Below are positions 54,961 to 64,000 of a DNA stretch of 64,000 nucleotides, in pieces. This DNA is from Actimicrobium sp034313845 (GTDB lineage Bacteria; Pseudomonadota; Gammaproteobacteria; Burkholderiales; Burkholderiaceae_D). Location of the stretch: NCBI RefSeq assembly GCF_034313845.1, contig NZ_JAVIWN010000004.1. One strand, given 5' to 3'. The notes under the pieces were generated by a model. That model saw only the letters and a program-made list of their open reading frames with translations. It had not been told where the DNA came from and made no database searches. Position 1 is the first letter of the stretch; each line of letters starts with the position of its first letter. The translations under genes and the position numbers were made by a program.

Positions 54961-56277
54961 TCATGGTGCAGCAGCGGGTTGCGGACGACGGCGACGCTCG
55001 CCGGCCGGAACCGGTTTGCCGTCGGCACCGAGCGCAGCGGCCTTGCCCTCACCGGCGGCACCGCCAGCACCATTGCGCCTGCCCTTACCGCCTGGCTTGT
55101 CACCTGGCAGCGACACGGCAGCCCCATCACTGAGACGGTCGCCGCCTTCGGTGATGACGCGCTCGCCGAGCTTCAGGCCAGTGGTGATTTCAACCTTGGC
55201 GACGTCCGCCTGACCGCGCGAGACCAACCGCATGCCAGCCGTGCGGTCGCTGTTGAGGACGTACACGAAGTCGCCCTTGCTGCCATGGCGCAGCGCCGTC
55301 ACCGGGATCGTTACCGCACCGGTAATGGTGCGCAACTCCAGACGCACATTGACAAACTGGTTCGGGAACAGCGTCATTTTGTCATTGGCAAACCGCGCCT
55401 TGGCCTTGACGGTGCCGGTCTGTACATCAATCAGATTATCGAGCGTCGAGAAGCGCCCGGTCCCCAGCAGGGTCACGCGGGTTCGATCGAACGCCGTTAC
55501 CGCCAGCTCGGACTTCCCGGACGAACGCTCCAGCACGTTGGCGACCTGATCCTGCGGCACCGCAAACTGCACATCAATCGGCGTGACCTGCGTGATCACA
55601 ACGATGCCGGCTGCGTCGCCGACATTGACGACATTGCCGGCATCGACAACACGCAAGCCAACCCGTCCGGCGATCGGCGCGGTGATCTTGCTGTAACCGA
55701 GATTGAGCCTGGCGGTACCTTCGGCGGCACGATCCGACAGCACCGTGCCCTCGAGCTGCTTGACCAGTGCTTGCTGCGTATCGACTTCCTGACGTGCAAT
55801 TGAATCTTGCGCAAGCAATGTCTGGAAGCGCGCCAGCGTCACTTTGGCACTGGCCAGCTGCGCTTCATCGCGCTGGCGTTGGCCCGATGTCTGCATCAGC
55901 GCCATCTCGTACTGACGCGGATCAATGGTCGCCAGCACTTGCCCTGCGCGCACCATGTCGCCTTCGCGAAACAGAATCTGCTGCAGCACGCCTCCGACCT
56001 GGGGCCGCACCGTCACCATCGCAGCAGGCATGACCGTACCGAGAGCATCGACCACCACCGGCATGTCCGCCGCCGTCGCCGTGGCCACGCCGACCGTCGT
56101 GCTAGGCCGCCCGACACGTCCGCCGGGACCCGGCCCTGCCGGTTCACGATGCGTCAGGTACCACGCCACACCACCCACGGCGGCCACGGCCAGCAATGCA
56201 ATCAGGCTACCGATCAGCACGGAACGGCGGCCAGGTTTTTTACGGGCAGCCGGAGGCAGCGTTGCAGGTGTATCCAT
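54961..56277 (-). CDS. mdtA: RND periplasmic adaptor, MdtA-like
   Basis: 438 residues from MDTPATLPPAARKKPGRRS, with AAGGAAAA upstream. Membrane anchor (VLIGSLIALLAVAAVGGVAWY), lipoyl-like hairpin domain (VRPQVGGVLQQILFREGDMVRAGQ), a coiled-coil arm, beta-barrel and a Gly/Arg-rich C-terminus. Links MdtBC to the outer-membrane factor. First gene of the operon; the 262 bp upstream (to the hydrolase stop) show no gene and should hold the promoter. No regulator gene adjoins. Confidence 0.93.
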   Translation of the reverse strand: MDTPATLPPAARKKPGRRSVLIGSLIALLAVAAVGGVAWYLTHREPAGPGPGGRVGRPSTTVGVATATAADMPVVVDALGTVMPAAMVTVRPQVGGVLQQILFREGDMVRAGQVLATIDPRQYEMALMQTSGQRQRDEAQLASAKVTLARFQTLLAQDSIARQEVDTQQALVKQLEGTVLSDRAAEGTARLNLGYSKITAPIAGRVGLRVVDAGNVVNVGDAAGIVVITQVTPIDVQFAVPQDQVANVLERSSGKSELAVTAFDRTRVTLLGTGRFSTLDNLIDVQTGTVKAKARFANDKMTLFPNQFVNVRLELRTITGAVTIPVTALRHGSKGDFVYVLNSDRTAGMRLVSRGQADVAKVEITTGLKLGERVITEGGDRLSDGAAVSLPGDKPGGKGRRNGAGGAAGEGKAAALGADGKPVPAGERRRRPQPAAAP

Positions 56278-56539
56278 TATTTTTTCCTTGATGACCGGAT
56301 GGTGCCGGCGAAATTTTGTAGCCGAATGATCGCATGCGGTGCCCATGCCTGCCGCATGTTGCTTCAAACGAACATCAAAATACCGGAAGGCACTCTGACC
56401 GCCGACAAACAAGGCGACTTCTTACAGCCAGGCGGAGGAAGACACAGAGCCGCAATACGACAGATACATGCCTCGCCTCGATCAACTTCTCCTCGCGCGC
56501 CTTGGTCGTCCTTGTTTCGACGTCGATCAGGTTAATCAA

Positions 56540-57502
56540 TCAGTCCGGCTGCGGAGATGCAGATCCGTGATGCAGGGCTGCACCAATAGCAGTACCGACC
56601 ATCGTGACAACGGTATTACTGGCATTGATCAGCTTGCCCATCAACAGCATGCCGTGAATCTGGTCGTTCAAATGCAGCGACGTCACGCGCACGCCGTCGT
56701 CTTCCAGCCGTTTTGCATAGGCCAAACCCTCGTCGCACAATGGGTCGTGCGCGACCGTCACCACCAGCGCCGGTGGGGTATCGGCCAGGCTGGCAGCCAG
56801 CAAGGGCGAAGCGCGCCAGTCGGTGCGATCGGCCGGGTCCGGCGTGTAGTGGTCGATAAAATAATGCATCGTGGCCGCAGTCAGGAGCATGCCCGACGTG
56901 ACGCGCTGGTAGGACTGGCTGGCAGCAGTGAGGTCGACCACCGGATAAATCAGCGACTGGAACATCGTGCGCGGCGCGGTGCCATCGCGCCCCATCAACG
57001 CCAGCACCGCAGCCAGATTGCCACCCGCACTGTCACCACCGACTGCGAGGCGATCCCGAGCAATCGACAGCGTATCGGCGTTGGCAGCTATCCATTGCAG
57101 CGCCGTCAGCGAATCATCCAGCGCCGCCGGAAAACGGTGCTCGGGTGCCAGTCGGTAATCGACTGCCACGACGCAAATGCCCGCCACATTGGCCAGTCGC
57201 CGACACAAGCGGTCATGACTCTCGAGGTCGCCAATGACCCAGCCGCCACCGTGCAGAAACAGCAGACACGGCAACACCGCACTGGCATCGGTACCGATAC
57301 CGCGAACTACCCGCAGCACCAGCCCATCGGGCAGCGTGATATCGCGCACCATCGCCACCTCTTCGGCGGGCAACTGCATCAGGTCGCGATTGCCGGTGTA
57401 AGCAATCCGGGCCGCTTCCGGAGTCATGGCTTCAAACGGCAAACGACCGGTCTGGCGTGCCATGTCAAGCAGGTTGATGACTTGCGGATCGAGGGTCGGC
57501 AT
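56540..57502 (-). CDS. Alpha/beta hydrolase, hormone-sensitive-lipase (HSL/Aes) family
   Basis: 320 residues from MPTLDPQVINLLDMARQTG with AAGGAC upstream. The oxyanion motif HGGGWVIG, nucleophile GDSAGG, the Asp in VAHDPLCDEG and the His in QIHGML make a full catalytic set for esterase activity on small acyl esters. The frame extends to 57832 but the extra part is not family-like. A TATACT-like -10 lies just upstream. Substrate unknown. Confidence 0.92.
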   Translation of the reverse strand: MPTLDPQVINLLDMARQTGRLPFEAMTPEAARIAYTGNRDLMQLPAEEVAMVRDITLPDGLVLRVVRGIGTDASAVLPCLLFLHGGGWVIGDLESHDRLCRRLANVAGICVVAVDYRLAPEHRFPAALDDSLTALQWIAANADTLSIARDRLAVGGDSAGGNLAAVLALMGRDGTAPRTMFQSLIYPVVDLTAASQSYQRVTSGMLLTAATMHYFIDHYTPDPADRTDWRASPLLAASLADTPPALVVTVAHDPLCDEGLAYAKRLEDDGVRVTSLHLNDQIHGMLLMGKLINASNTVVTMVGTAIGAALHHGSASPQPD

Positions 57503-57834
57503 GATGAATGTCCTTATAAGTATAAAAAATCTATGTCGGATTAAGAATTCTGCATGGTCGGAGTATGCGCTGAAGCAAAAGGCGCTGTTCCAAAATAGTA
57601 AGCGCATGGTGCTGCGGTTGCACTGACCGGCGTGAATGGGAGGCGGTCCTCCGCACCAGACAACCACGGCACGGGTGCACGTGTGTATTGACTCTATGTT
57701 CGAGAACCGACCTGATCGCGTAGGGTGCATTTTGGCTGGTCCGTATTGAGGCAGCGCATTACGATCGCCGACCTGCCAGCCATATCCACCCCATTTACCG
57801 CCCTTCACACCCCATACCCGCCCCATCAACATGG
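57503..57834. other. 332-bp divergent intergenic region before suf operon
   Basis: Between the hydrolase start and the suf promoter I see no gene of coding character. The hydrolase-proximal part holds an A/T-rich stretch with TATACT on the minus strand, its likely -10. The rest carries no repeat or RNA I can name. Confidence 0.5.
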
Positions 57835-57863
57835 TTGACTATTTTAGTCAGGTATCGTACTGT
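57835..57863 (+). promoter_or_regulatory. suf promoter with overlapping IscR-like operator
   Basis: TTGACT (57835-57840) and TACTGT (57858-57863), 17 bp apart, make a plausible sigma-70 promoter. The -35 is embedded in TTGACTATTTTAGTCAGG, whose TGACTA/TAGTCA dyad matches the type 1 IscR (Rrf2-family) site. A repressor bound here would block the suf operon when Fe-S clusters are sufficient. Confidence 0.7.
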
Positions 57864-57892
57864 GAATTCCCGACAGATTTTGTCGGGTATTC
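57864..57892 (+). promoter_or_regulatory. Inverted repeat in the suf leader
   Basis: GAATTCCCGACA and TGTCGGGTATTC are 12-nt arms with one mismatch around a 5-nt loop, placed between the promoter and the sufA ribosome site. It could be a leader hairpin or a second operator. No T run follows, so termination is unlikely. Confidence 0.55.
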
Positions 57893-57916
57893 ACAATGAC
57901 TCCAAAGGAGAACACG

Positions 57917-58261
57917 ATGAGCATTTCTCTATCAACAACTGCTGAAACAAAAATCCGTGCACAGATGCAAAAAAACGGAAAAGGGTTTGGCGTTCGATTA
58001 GGCGTCAAGACGGTTGGTTGCTCCGGCCTCACCTACACCCTTGACTATGTCGATGGCGTGAAAGAAGGCGAGAAATTATTCGATGCAGGCGCAGTCAATA
58101 TCGTCGTCGACGCTGCCACCCTGCCGATGGTCGATGGCGCGCATATCGACTTCGTCAGGCAAGGTCTGAGCGACGTGCTGAAAATCACGAACCCGAATGC
58201 AGAGAGCGAATGCGGTTGCGGCGAGAGCTTCAACCTGAAGAAAACCAGCGCGGCCGCCTGA
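57917..58261 (+). CDS. sufA: Fe-S carrier, SufA/IscA type
   Basis: 114 residues from MSISLSTTAETKIRAQMQK with AAGGAG upstream. A-type scaffold motifs: VGCSGLTYTLDYVD (first Cys) and ECGCGESF (CxC). Holds and passes on Fe-S clusters made by SufBCD. First gene of the suf operon; 110 nt separate it from sufB. Confidence 0.94.
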   Translation: MSISLSTTAETKIRAQMQKNGKGFGVRLGVKTVGCSGLTYTLDYVDGVKEGEKLFDAGAVNIVVDAATLPMVDGAHIDFVRQGLSDVLKITNPNAESECGCGESFNLKKTSAAA

Positions 58262-58371
58262 ACGTGACCGCACAGCAGTAATGGCCATTGCAGGGAATCT
58301 TCTTCCTGTTGCGGTCATGCCGGGCACACGTCTTGGTGTTTCCGGCCCAAGAACAGCGAGGGCTATTACCC

Positions 58372-59804
58372 ATGAGTGCAGTACTTCAACAACTGGTCAA
58401 TCGACCCTATCCCCACGGATTTGTCTCCGACATTGAGTCGGACGTTGCGCCACAAGGGCTGAGCGAAGACACTATTCGCCTGATTTCAGCAAAGAAAAAA
58501 GAACCGGAATGGTTGCTCGCTTTCCGGCTGGAGGCGTACCAGAAATGGCTCACGATGACCGAGCCGCAGTGGCAGAACGTCCACCATCCGAAAATCGATT
58601 TCCAGGCCATCAGCTACTACTCGGCACCGAAAACCAAACCCAAGCTCAACAGCATGGACGAAGTCGATCCGGAATTGCTGCGCACTTTTGAAAAACTCGG
58701 TGTCCCGCTGCACGAGCGCATGGCGCTAGCCGGCGTCGCTGTGGACGTGATTTTCGATAGCGTGTCCGTGGCAACCACCTACAAGGCCAAGCTGGCTGAA
58801 GCGGGCGTGATTTTTTGCTCGATGTCGGAAGCGGTGCTGGAACATCCCGAACTGGTCAAAAAATATCTGGGCACTGTGGTGCCGACCGGCGACAACTTTT
58901 ACGCTGCGCTCAATTCGGCTGTGTTCACCGATGGCTCGTTTTGCTATATACCGAAGGGCGTCAAATGCCCGATGGATCTGTCGACTTATTTCCGTATCAA
59001 TACCGAAGAGTCCGGCCAGTTCGAGCGCACGCTGATCGTGGCCGAAGAAGGCGCGTCCGTGGTCTATCTGGAAGGCTGCACCGCGCCGGCATTCAGCAGC
59101 AACCAGTTGCATGCGGCAGTGGTCGAACTGGTGGCGCTCGACAATGCCGACATCAAGTATTCGACCGTTCAGAACTGGTATGCCGGCGATGAAAACGGCG
59201 TCGGCGGCATCTACAATTTCGTCACCAAACGGGCGTTGGCCAAAGGGGTCAACTCGCGGATTTCGTGGACGCAGGTCGAGACCGGCGCAGCGATTACCTG
59301 GAAATATCCATCGGTCATCCTGCAAGGCGATAACGCCATCGGCGAGTTTTATTCGGTGGCCGTGACCAACCACTACCAGCAGGCCGATACCGGTACCAAG
59401 ATGGTCCACATCGGCAAGAACACGCGCAGCACGATTGTCAGCAAGGGTATCTCTGCCGGCAAATCCAGCAACAGCTATCGCGGCCTGGTAAAAATCACGC
59501 CGGGTGCCACGGGTGCCCGTAATTATTCACAGTGCGACTCAATGCTGATTGGCGAAGAATGCAGCGCCAATACGTTTCCGTATATTCAGGTGCGCAATCC
59601 GTCGGCACAGGTCGAGCATGAAGCATCGACCTCGAAGATCGGCGAAGACCAGCTGTTTTATTTTGCCCAGCGCGGCATTGATGCAGAGGCTGCGGTGTCG
59701 ATGATCATCAACGGTTTCTGCAAGGACGTATTTCAACAATTACCTCTGGAGTTCGCGGTCGAAGCAACCAACCTGCTGAGCTTCAAACTGGAAGGGAGCA
59801 TCGG

Positions 59805-59808
<4 letters not shown>
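58372..59808 (+). CDS. sufB: Fe-S cluster assembly scaffold SufB
   Basis: 478 residues from MSAVLQQLVNRPYPHGF. SufB-specific AVFTDGSFCYIPKGVKCPMDLSTYFRIN and the C-terminal core GEECSANTFPYIQVRNPSAQVEHEASTSKIGEDQLFYFAQRGI are intact. Forms SufBC2D with its neighbours. The stop overlaps the sufC start. Confidence 0.97.
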
Positions 59809-60595
<787 letters not shown>

Positions 60596-60599
<4 letters not shown>

Positions 60600-61927
60600 A
60601 CGACCAATCTGTTCTGACCCGAAGTCCGTTCGATACGCCCGAAACACTCGTGCCAGGCAAACAGGCGTGGCTGTCGGCATTGCACGCGCGCGCCAGCGAC
60701 CGTGCTGCGATCCTGAACCGGCCCACCCCGCGTGACGAGGAATGGCGTTTTACCGATCTGTCGCCGTTTGCGCAGACCACGTTTGTCCCTGCACCTGGGA
60801 CGCCGTCAAGACAGCTCGTTCCCGCTGACATCACCGGCTTTACGGTCGAGGAAGCGCAGACGCGTCTGGTCTTTGTCGATGGCATTTACGCACCCGCACT
60901 CTCAGTGCAGCAGGATGACAAAAGCATCGTCATCACCGACATGCAGGGCGCGCGTGCACAGCACGCGCACACCATCGAGGCGCACCTCGGCCACCATGCC
61001 AGCATCGATAGCGCCTATTTCGCGGCGCAAAATACGGCCTCCATCGAGAACGCTGCCGTGGTGATCGTTGCTCGCGATAGCGCGATCACGGCGCCGGTTC
61101 ATCTGCTGTTCATCGCCACACAAAAAGATGTGCGCAGCTTTCCGCGCTGCCTGGTGGTTGCCGAGGCAGGCAGCAGCGTGACGGTGATCGAAGACTATGT
61201 GGTGATGAACCAGCCTGGTGGTCAGGAAGAAGCCCATCTCGCCACGCATTTCACCAATACCGTCACTGAAATCGTGCTGGCGGATTCGGCACGGGTCGAC
61301 CACATTCGCCTGCAGCGGGAAGGCACCCGGGGCTTGCACATCGGCCTGTGTGCGGTCTCGCTCGGCCGCGCCAGTCATTACAACTCGGTGAGCATCGCGA
61401 TGGGCGCGCGGATGTCGCGGCTCAACCTCGAGGTGGTGCATCACGGCGAAGGCGCGACCTGCACGCTCGACGGACTGGCCCTGATCGGCAGCCGCCAACT
61501 GGCCGACACCCATACGCTGGTCGATCATGCCAAAGCGCACGGCAACAGTGTCCAGCTGCATAAATGCATTGTCGCCGACAGCGCGCATGCGGTTTTCAAT
61601 GGCAAGGTAATCGTCCGCACCGGCGCGCAAAAAATTGATGCGCGCCAATCGAACCGCAACTTGCTGTTGTCGGCCAAGGCGCATGTCGACACCAAACCGC
61701 AACTCGAAATTTTTGCCTCCGATGTCAAATGCACGCATGGCGCGACCGTCGGCCAGCTCGATGCCGACGAAGTGTTTTATCTGCAAAGTCGCGGGCTGAG
61801 CGAGGCGGCTGCACGCAACTTGCTGACCTATGCGTTCGGCGCAGAAATCATCGAGCGCATCCCGATCGCATCCGTGAAACGGCAGCTGGTGCAGAAGGTA
61901 CTCGAACAGACGACAGGCACACGATGA
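60596..61927 (+). CDS. sufD: Fe-S assembly protein SufD
   Basis: 443 residues with the SufD/SufB C-terminal beta-helix (DGLALIGSRQLADTHTLVDHAKAHGNS, HAVFNGKVIVRTGAQKIDARQSNRNLLLS, CTHGATVGQLDADEVFYLQSRG). N-terminal helical region DEEWRFTDLSPFAQ. Heterodimer partner of SufB. ATGA overlap with sufS. Confidence 0.96.
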
Positions 61928-63168
61928 AACACGACCAGACCCAGTTCGACGCGCTTGATGTGGCGCGCATCCGTGCCGATTTCCCCATCCTTGGACTGCA
62001 AGTGAACGGGCATCGGCTGGTCTATCTGGACAACGCAGCATCAAGCCAGATGCCGCAGCCGGTGATCGACCGGATGGTGCGCTATCACACCACGCAGCAC
62101 GCCAACATCCACCGTGCGGTGCATGCGTTGTCCGAGATCGCGACCAACGAATACGAAGCGGCGCGACGCACGCTGCAGCATTTCATCCATGCCCGCGAAG
62201 ACCGTGAAGTGATCTTCACCAGCGGCACCACCGATGCGATCAACCTCGTCATGCATGGCTACGGCCGCCAGTTCATCGGCCCCGGCGACGAAATTATTCT
62301 GACCACGCTGGAGCACCATGCCAACATCGTGCCGTGGCAAATGCTGGCACAGGAAAAGGGCGCGATCATCCGTGTCGCACCGATCAATGACGCCGGCGAA
62401 GTGCAGATCGACGCGTATCGGCAGCTGTTCAATGCGCGCACAAAATTTGTCGGCCTCACGCAGGTCTCGAACGCGCTGGGCACCATCAACCCGGTCAAGG
62501 AAATGGTCGGGATTGCGCATGAACATGGCGTGCCGGTATTGGTCGACGGCGCGCAGGCGGTGCCGCACATGGCGGTCGATGTGCAGGATCTTGATTGTGA
62601 TTTTTATGCGTTCTCGGGCCACAAATTATGCGGTCCGACCGGCATCGGCATCCTGTACGGCAAGGCCGCCTTGCTGGAAAAAATGCAGCCGTTCAAGGGC
62701 GGTGGCGACATGATCCTGTCGGTCACGTTCGAGAAGACGACCTACAACGTGATCCCGCATAAATTCGAGGCCGGCACGCCACCGATTGCAGCCGCCATCG
62801 GCATGGCCGCCGCCGTCGATTACCTGTCGGCCATCGGCATGGCGGCCATCAGCCAGCAGGAACAGGCGCTGCTCGATTACGCCACCAGTCAACTGCAAAC
62901 ACTGCCGAGCGTGCGCATCATCGGCACGGCCCCGCACAAGGCAGCCGTGCTGTCATTCGTTATCGATGGCGTGCATCCGCATGACATCGGCACCTTGCTC
63001 AACGAGGACGGCATTGCGGTACGCACTGGCCATCATTGCGCGCAACCGGTAATGCAGCGTCTGGGTCTGCCGGCGACATCACGCGCCTCGTTCGCGTTCT
63101 ATAACACCATGGCAGAAGTCGATGCCCTGATCGCCGGCATACGGGCCGTGCAGAAAGTGTTTTTGTAA
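61924..63168 (+). CDS. sufS: Cysteine desulfurase SufS
   Basis: 414 residues from MKHDQTQFDALDVARIRADF. Class V aminotransferase fold: PLP-Lys in FYAFSGHKLCGPTG, persulfide Cys in RTGHHCAQPVM. Supplies sulfur for clusters, probably with SufU next door. Stop overlaps the sufU ATG (TAATG). Confidence 0.97.
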   Translation: MKHDQTQFDALDVARIRADFPILGLQVNGHRLVYLDNAASSQMPQPVIDRMVRYHTTQHANIHRAVHALSEIATNEYEAARRTLQHFIHAREDREVIFTSGTTDAINLVMHGYGRQFIGPGDEIILTTLEHHANIVPWQMLAQEKGAIIRVAPINDAGEVQIDAYRQLFNARTKFVGLTQVSNALGTINPVKEMVGIAHEHGVPVLVDGAQAVPHMAVDVQDLDCDFYAFSGHKLCGPTGIGILYGKAALLEKMQPFKGGGDMILSVTFEKTTYNVIPHKFEAGTPPIAAAIGMAAAVDYLSAIGMAAISQQEQALLDYATSQLQTLPSVRIIGTAPHKAAVLSFVIDGVHPHDIGTLLNEDGIAVRTGHHCAQPVMQRLGLPATSRASFAFYNTMAEVDALIAGIRAVQKVFL

Positions 63169-63653
63169 TGGCCAATCCGAGAGCGCTCTACCAGGAAATG
63201 ATCCTCGAGCACAACCGCAAGCCGCGCAATTTTGGCGCGCTTGCGCACGCTACGCACCATGCAGCCGGACACAATCCGCTGTGCGGCGACCATATTGATA
63301 TCAGCCTGGTGATGCAAGGCACAGTGATCGAGCAAGTCGGATTTGTTGGCGAGGCGTGCGCGATCTGCAAGTCGTCGGCGTCGATGATGACGGTTGCCGT
63401 CAAAGGCAAATCCCAGGCCGATGCCGAAATGCTGATCGGTGAATTTGTCGCCATGACGACCGGCAAGCTCGACATGCACAGCGCGCACCATCTGGGTCAC
63501 CTGAAAGTGTTTGCCGGCATTGCTGATCTGCCGGTCCGCGTCAAATGCGCGGTCCTGCCGTGGCACACCTTGCATGCGGCATTCCATGCGATCGAGAGTT
63601 CGTCGACGGAAGCCGAACAGGACCCGATGCACGTCATGACTGGTGACGCGTGA
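63168..63653 (+). CDS. sufU: SufU-type sulfur acceptor/scaffold
   Basis: 161 residues. IscU fold with HNPLCGDHIDISL (first Cys), GEACAICKSSASMM (second) and the third Cys in RVKCAVLPWHTL, plus the insertion typical of SufU. Works with SufS in place of SufE, which is absent here. Confidence 0.93.
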   Translation: MANPRALYQEMILEHNRKPRNFGALAHATHHAAGHNPLCGDHIDISLVMQGTVIEQVGFVGEACAICKSSASMMTVAVKGKSQADAEMLIGEFVAMTTGKLDMHSAHHLGHLKVFAGIADLPVRVKCAVLPWHTLHAAFHAIESSSTEAEQDPMHVMTGDA

Positions 63654-63686
63654 TGGAATCCATCCTCTTTTTTGAAGGGAAAGATC

Positions 63687-64000
63687 ATGCCAAAAATTGC
63701 TGAAATCGACGACACACCGAATCCGAACGCCGTCAAGTTCACGCTGCACGAACCGTTGAGCTGGGGTATCTCGCATTCGTATGACACGGCAGAACAAGCC
63801 AGCAATGACCCGCTGGCAACCGCGCTGTTCGCGCTAGACCATGTGACCAATGTGTTTTATACCGACCGCTGGCTGACCGTCACGCAGGATGGCGAAGCCG
63901 ACTGGCCGGCGCTGGTGCGCCTGATTGCGGTACCGTTGCGCGCCGCGCCTGCTGCGGCCGCGCAATCGGAACAACTGGTCTCGGCGGCCCGGCTTGCCGT
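63687..64000 (+). CDS. Nfu/NifU N-terminal-domain protein, 5' part
   Basis: The last visible gene starts MPKIAEIDDTPNPNAVKFTL, with AAGGGA upstream, and shows the Nfu_N domain pattern (PNPNAVKFTL, SNDPLATALFALDHVTNVFYTDRWLTVTQ) followed by an Ala-rich linker. It runs off the window after ~104 codons. 33 nt after sufU and probably the next operon member, as in other suf clusters with an Nfu-type carrier. Confidence 0.8.
   Translation, partial: MPKIAEIDDTPNPNAVKFTLHEPLSWGISHSYDTAEQASNDPLATALFALDHVTNVFYTDRWLTVTQDGEADWPALVRLIAVPLRAAPAAAAQSEQLVSAARLA

Noticed and set aside
56468..57544. 358-codon plus-strand frame
   Set aside because: Antisense to the alpha/beta hydrolase, which has full catalytic motifs.
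60902..62044. 380-codon minus-strand frame
   Set aside because: Shadow of sufD and sufS, both with intact catalytic motifs.

Overview
The window reads as a chromosomal segment of a beta-proteobacterium, most likely Burkholderiales and probably Oxalobacteraceae (Herbaspirillum/Herminiimonas-like). This is inferred from protein style, the pst-pho-ppk order, the motC/motD-fliA-flhG-flhF-flhA flagellar order and HrpL-type promoter motifs. I ran no database search. About 50 genes are packed tightly on both strands, with moderately high GC except in a few foreign-looking stretches.

Layout. 1-4.7 kb: start of carB, carA, a GlcG/HbpS-like protein, an NlpC/P60 peptidase followed by three tandem terminators, a patatin-like lipoprotein and a carboxymuconolactone-decarboxylase-like protein. 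4.8-14.1 kb: a complete phosphate module (pstSCAB-phoU-phoB-phoR leftward, ppk1-sixA rightward) driven from a shared region with two back-to-back Pho boxes. 14.1-17.5 kb: upp with an NCS1 transporter, and a DUF445 protein. 17.6-23.1 kb: an A/T-rich accessory block with a >1100-residue putative type III effector, apparently needing a -1 frameshift on an A8 run and preceded by an hrp box, then a receiver-less sigma-54 activator resembling HrpS. 23.2-26.3 kb: a Fic protein, an IS1380-family element and a small palindromic mobile element. 26.4-34.7 kb: pqiA-pqiA-pqiB-pqiC, an orphan sensor kinase, a cytosine methyltransferase with a DUF4928 partner gutted by deletion, and small genes. 34.9-43.7 kb: flagellar genes motD, motC, fliA, flhG, flhF, flhA and flhB, with a repeat-rich insertion between flhA and flhB. 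43.9-47.2 kb: two related type III secretion chaperone genes facing away from each other, each with its own hrp box, one followed by a large metallohydrolase-like putative effector. 47.3-56.3 kb: an mdtABC-type RND efflux operon with its outer-membrane factor. 56.5-64 kb: an alpha/beta hydrolase and a sufA-B-C-D-S-U operon behind an IscR-like operator, running into a partial Nfu-N-like gene.

The most interesting layer is type III secretion. No Hrp/Hrc apparatus or hrpL lies here, yet two separate loci carry effector-like genes, paired CesT-type chaperones and three GGAA-N15-CAC-type hrp boxes, each directly upstream of one of these genes. Together with the HrpS-like activator this suggests an HrpL regulon scattered through the chromosome. 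The 45.0-47.2 kb protein (HxH/H/H/D metal site plus a duplicated coiled-coil module) is the best candidate for an undescribed effector family.
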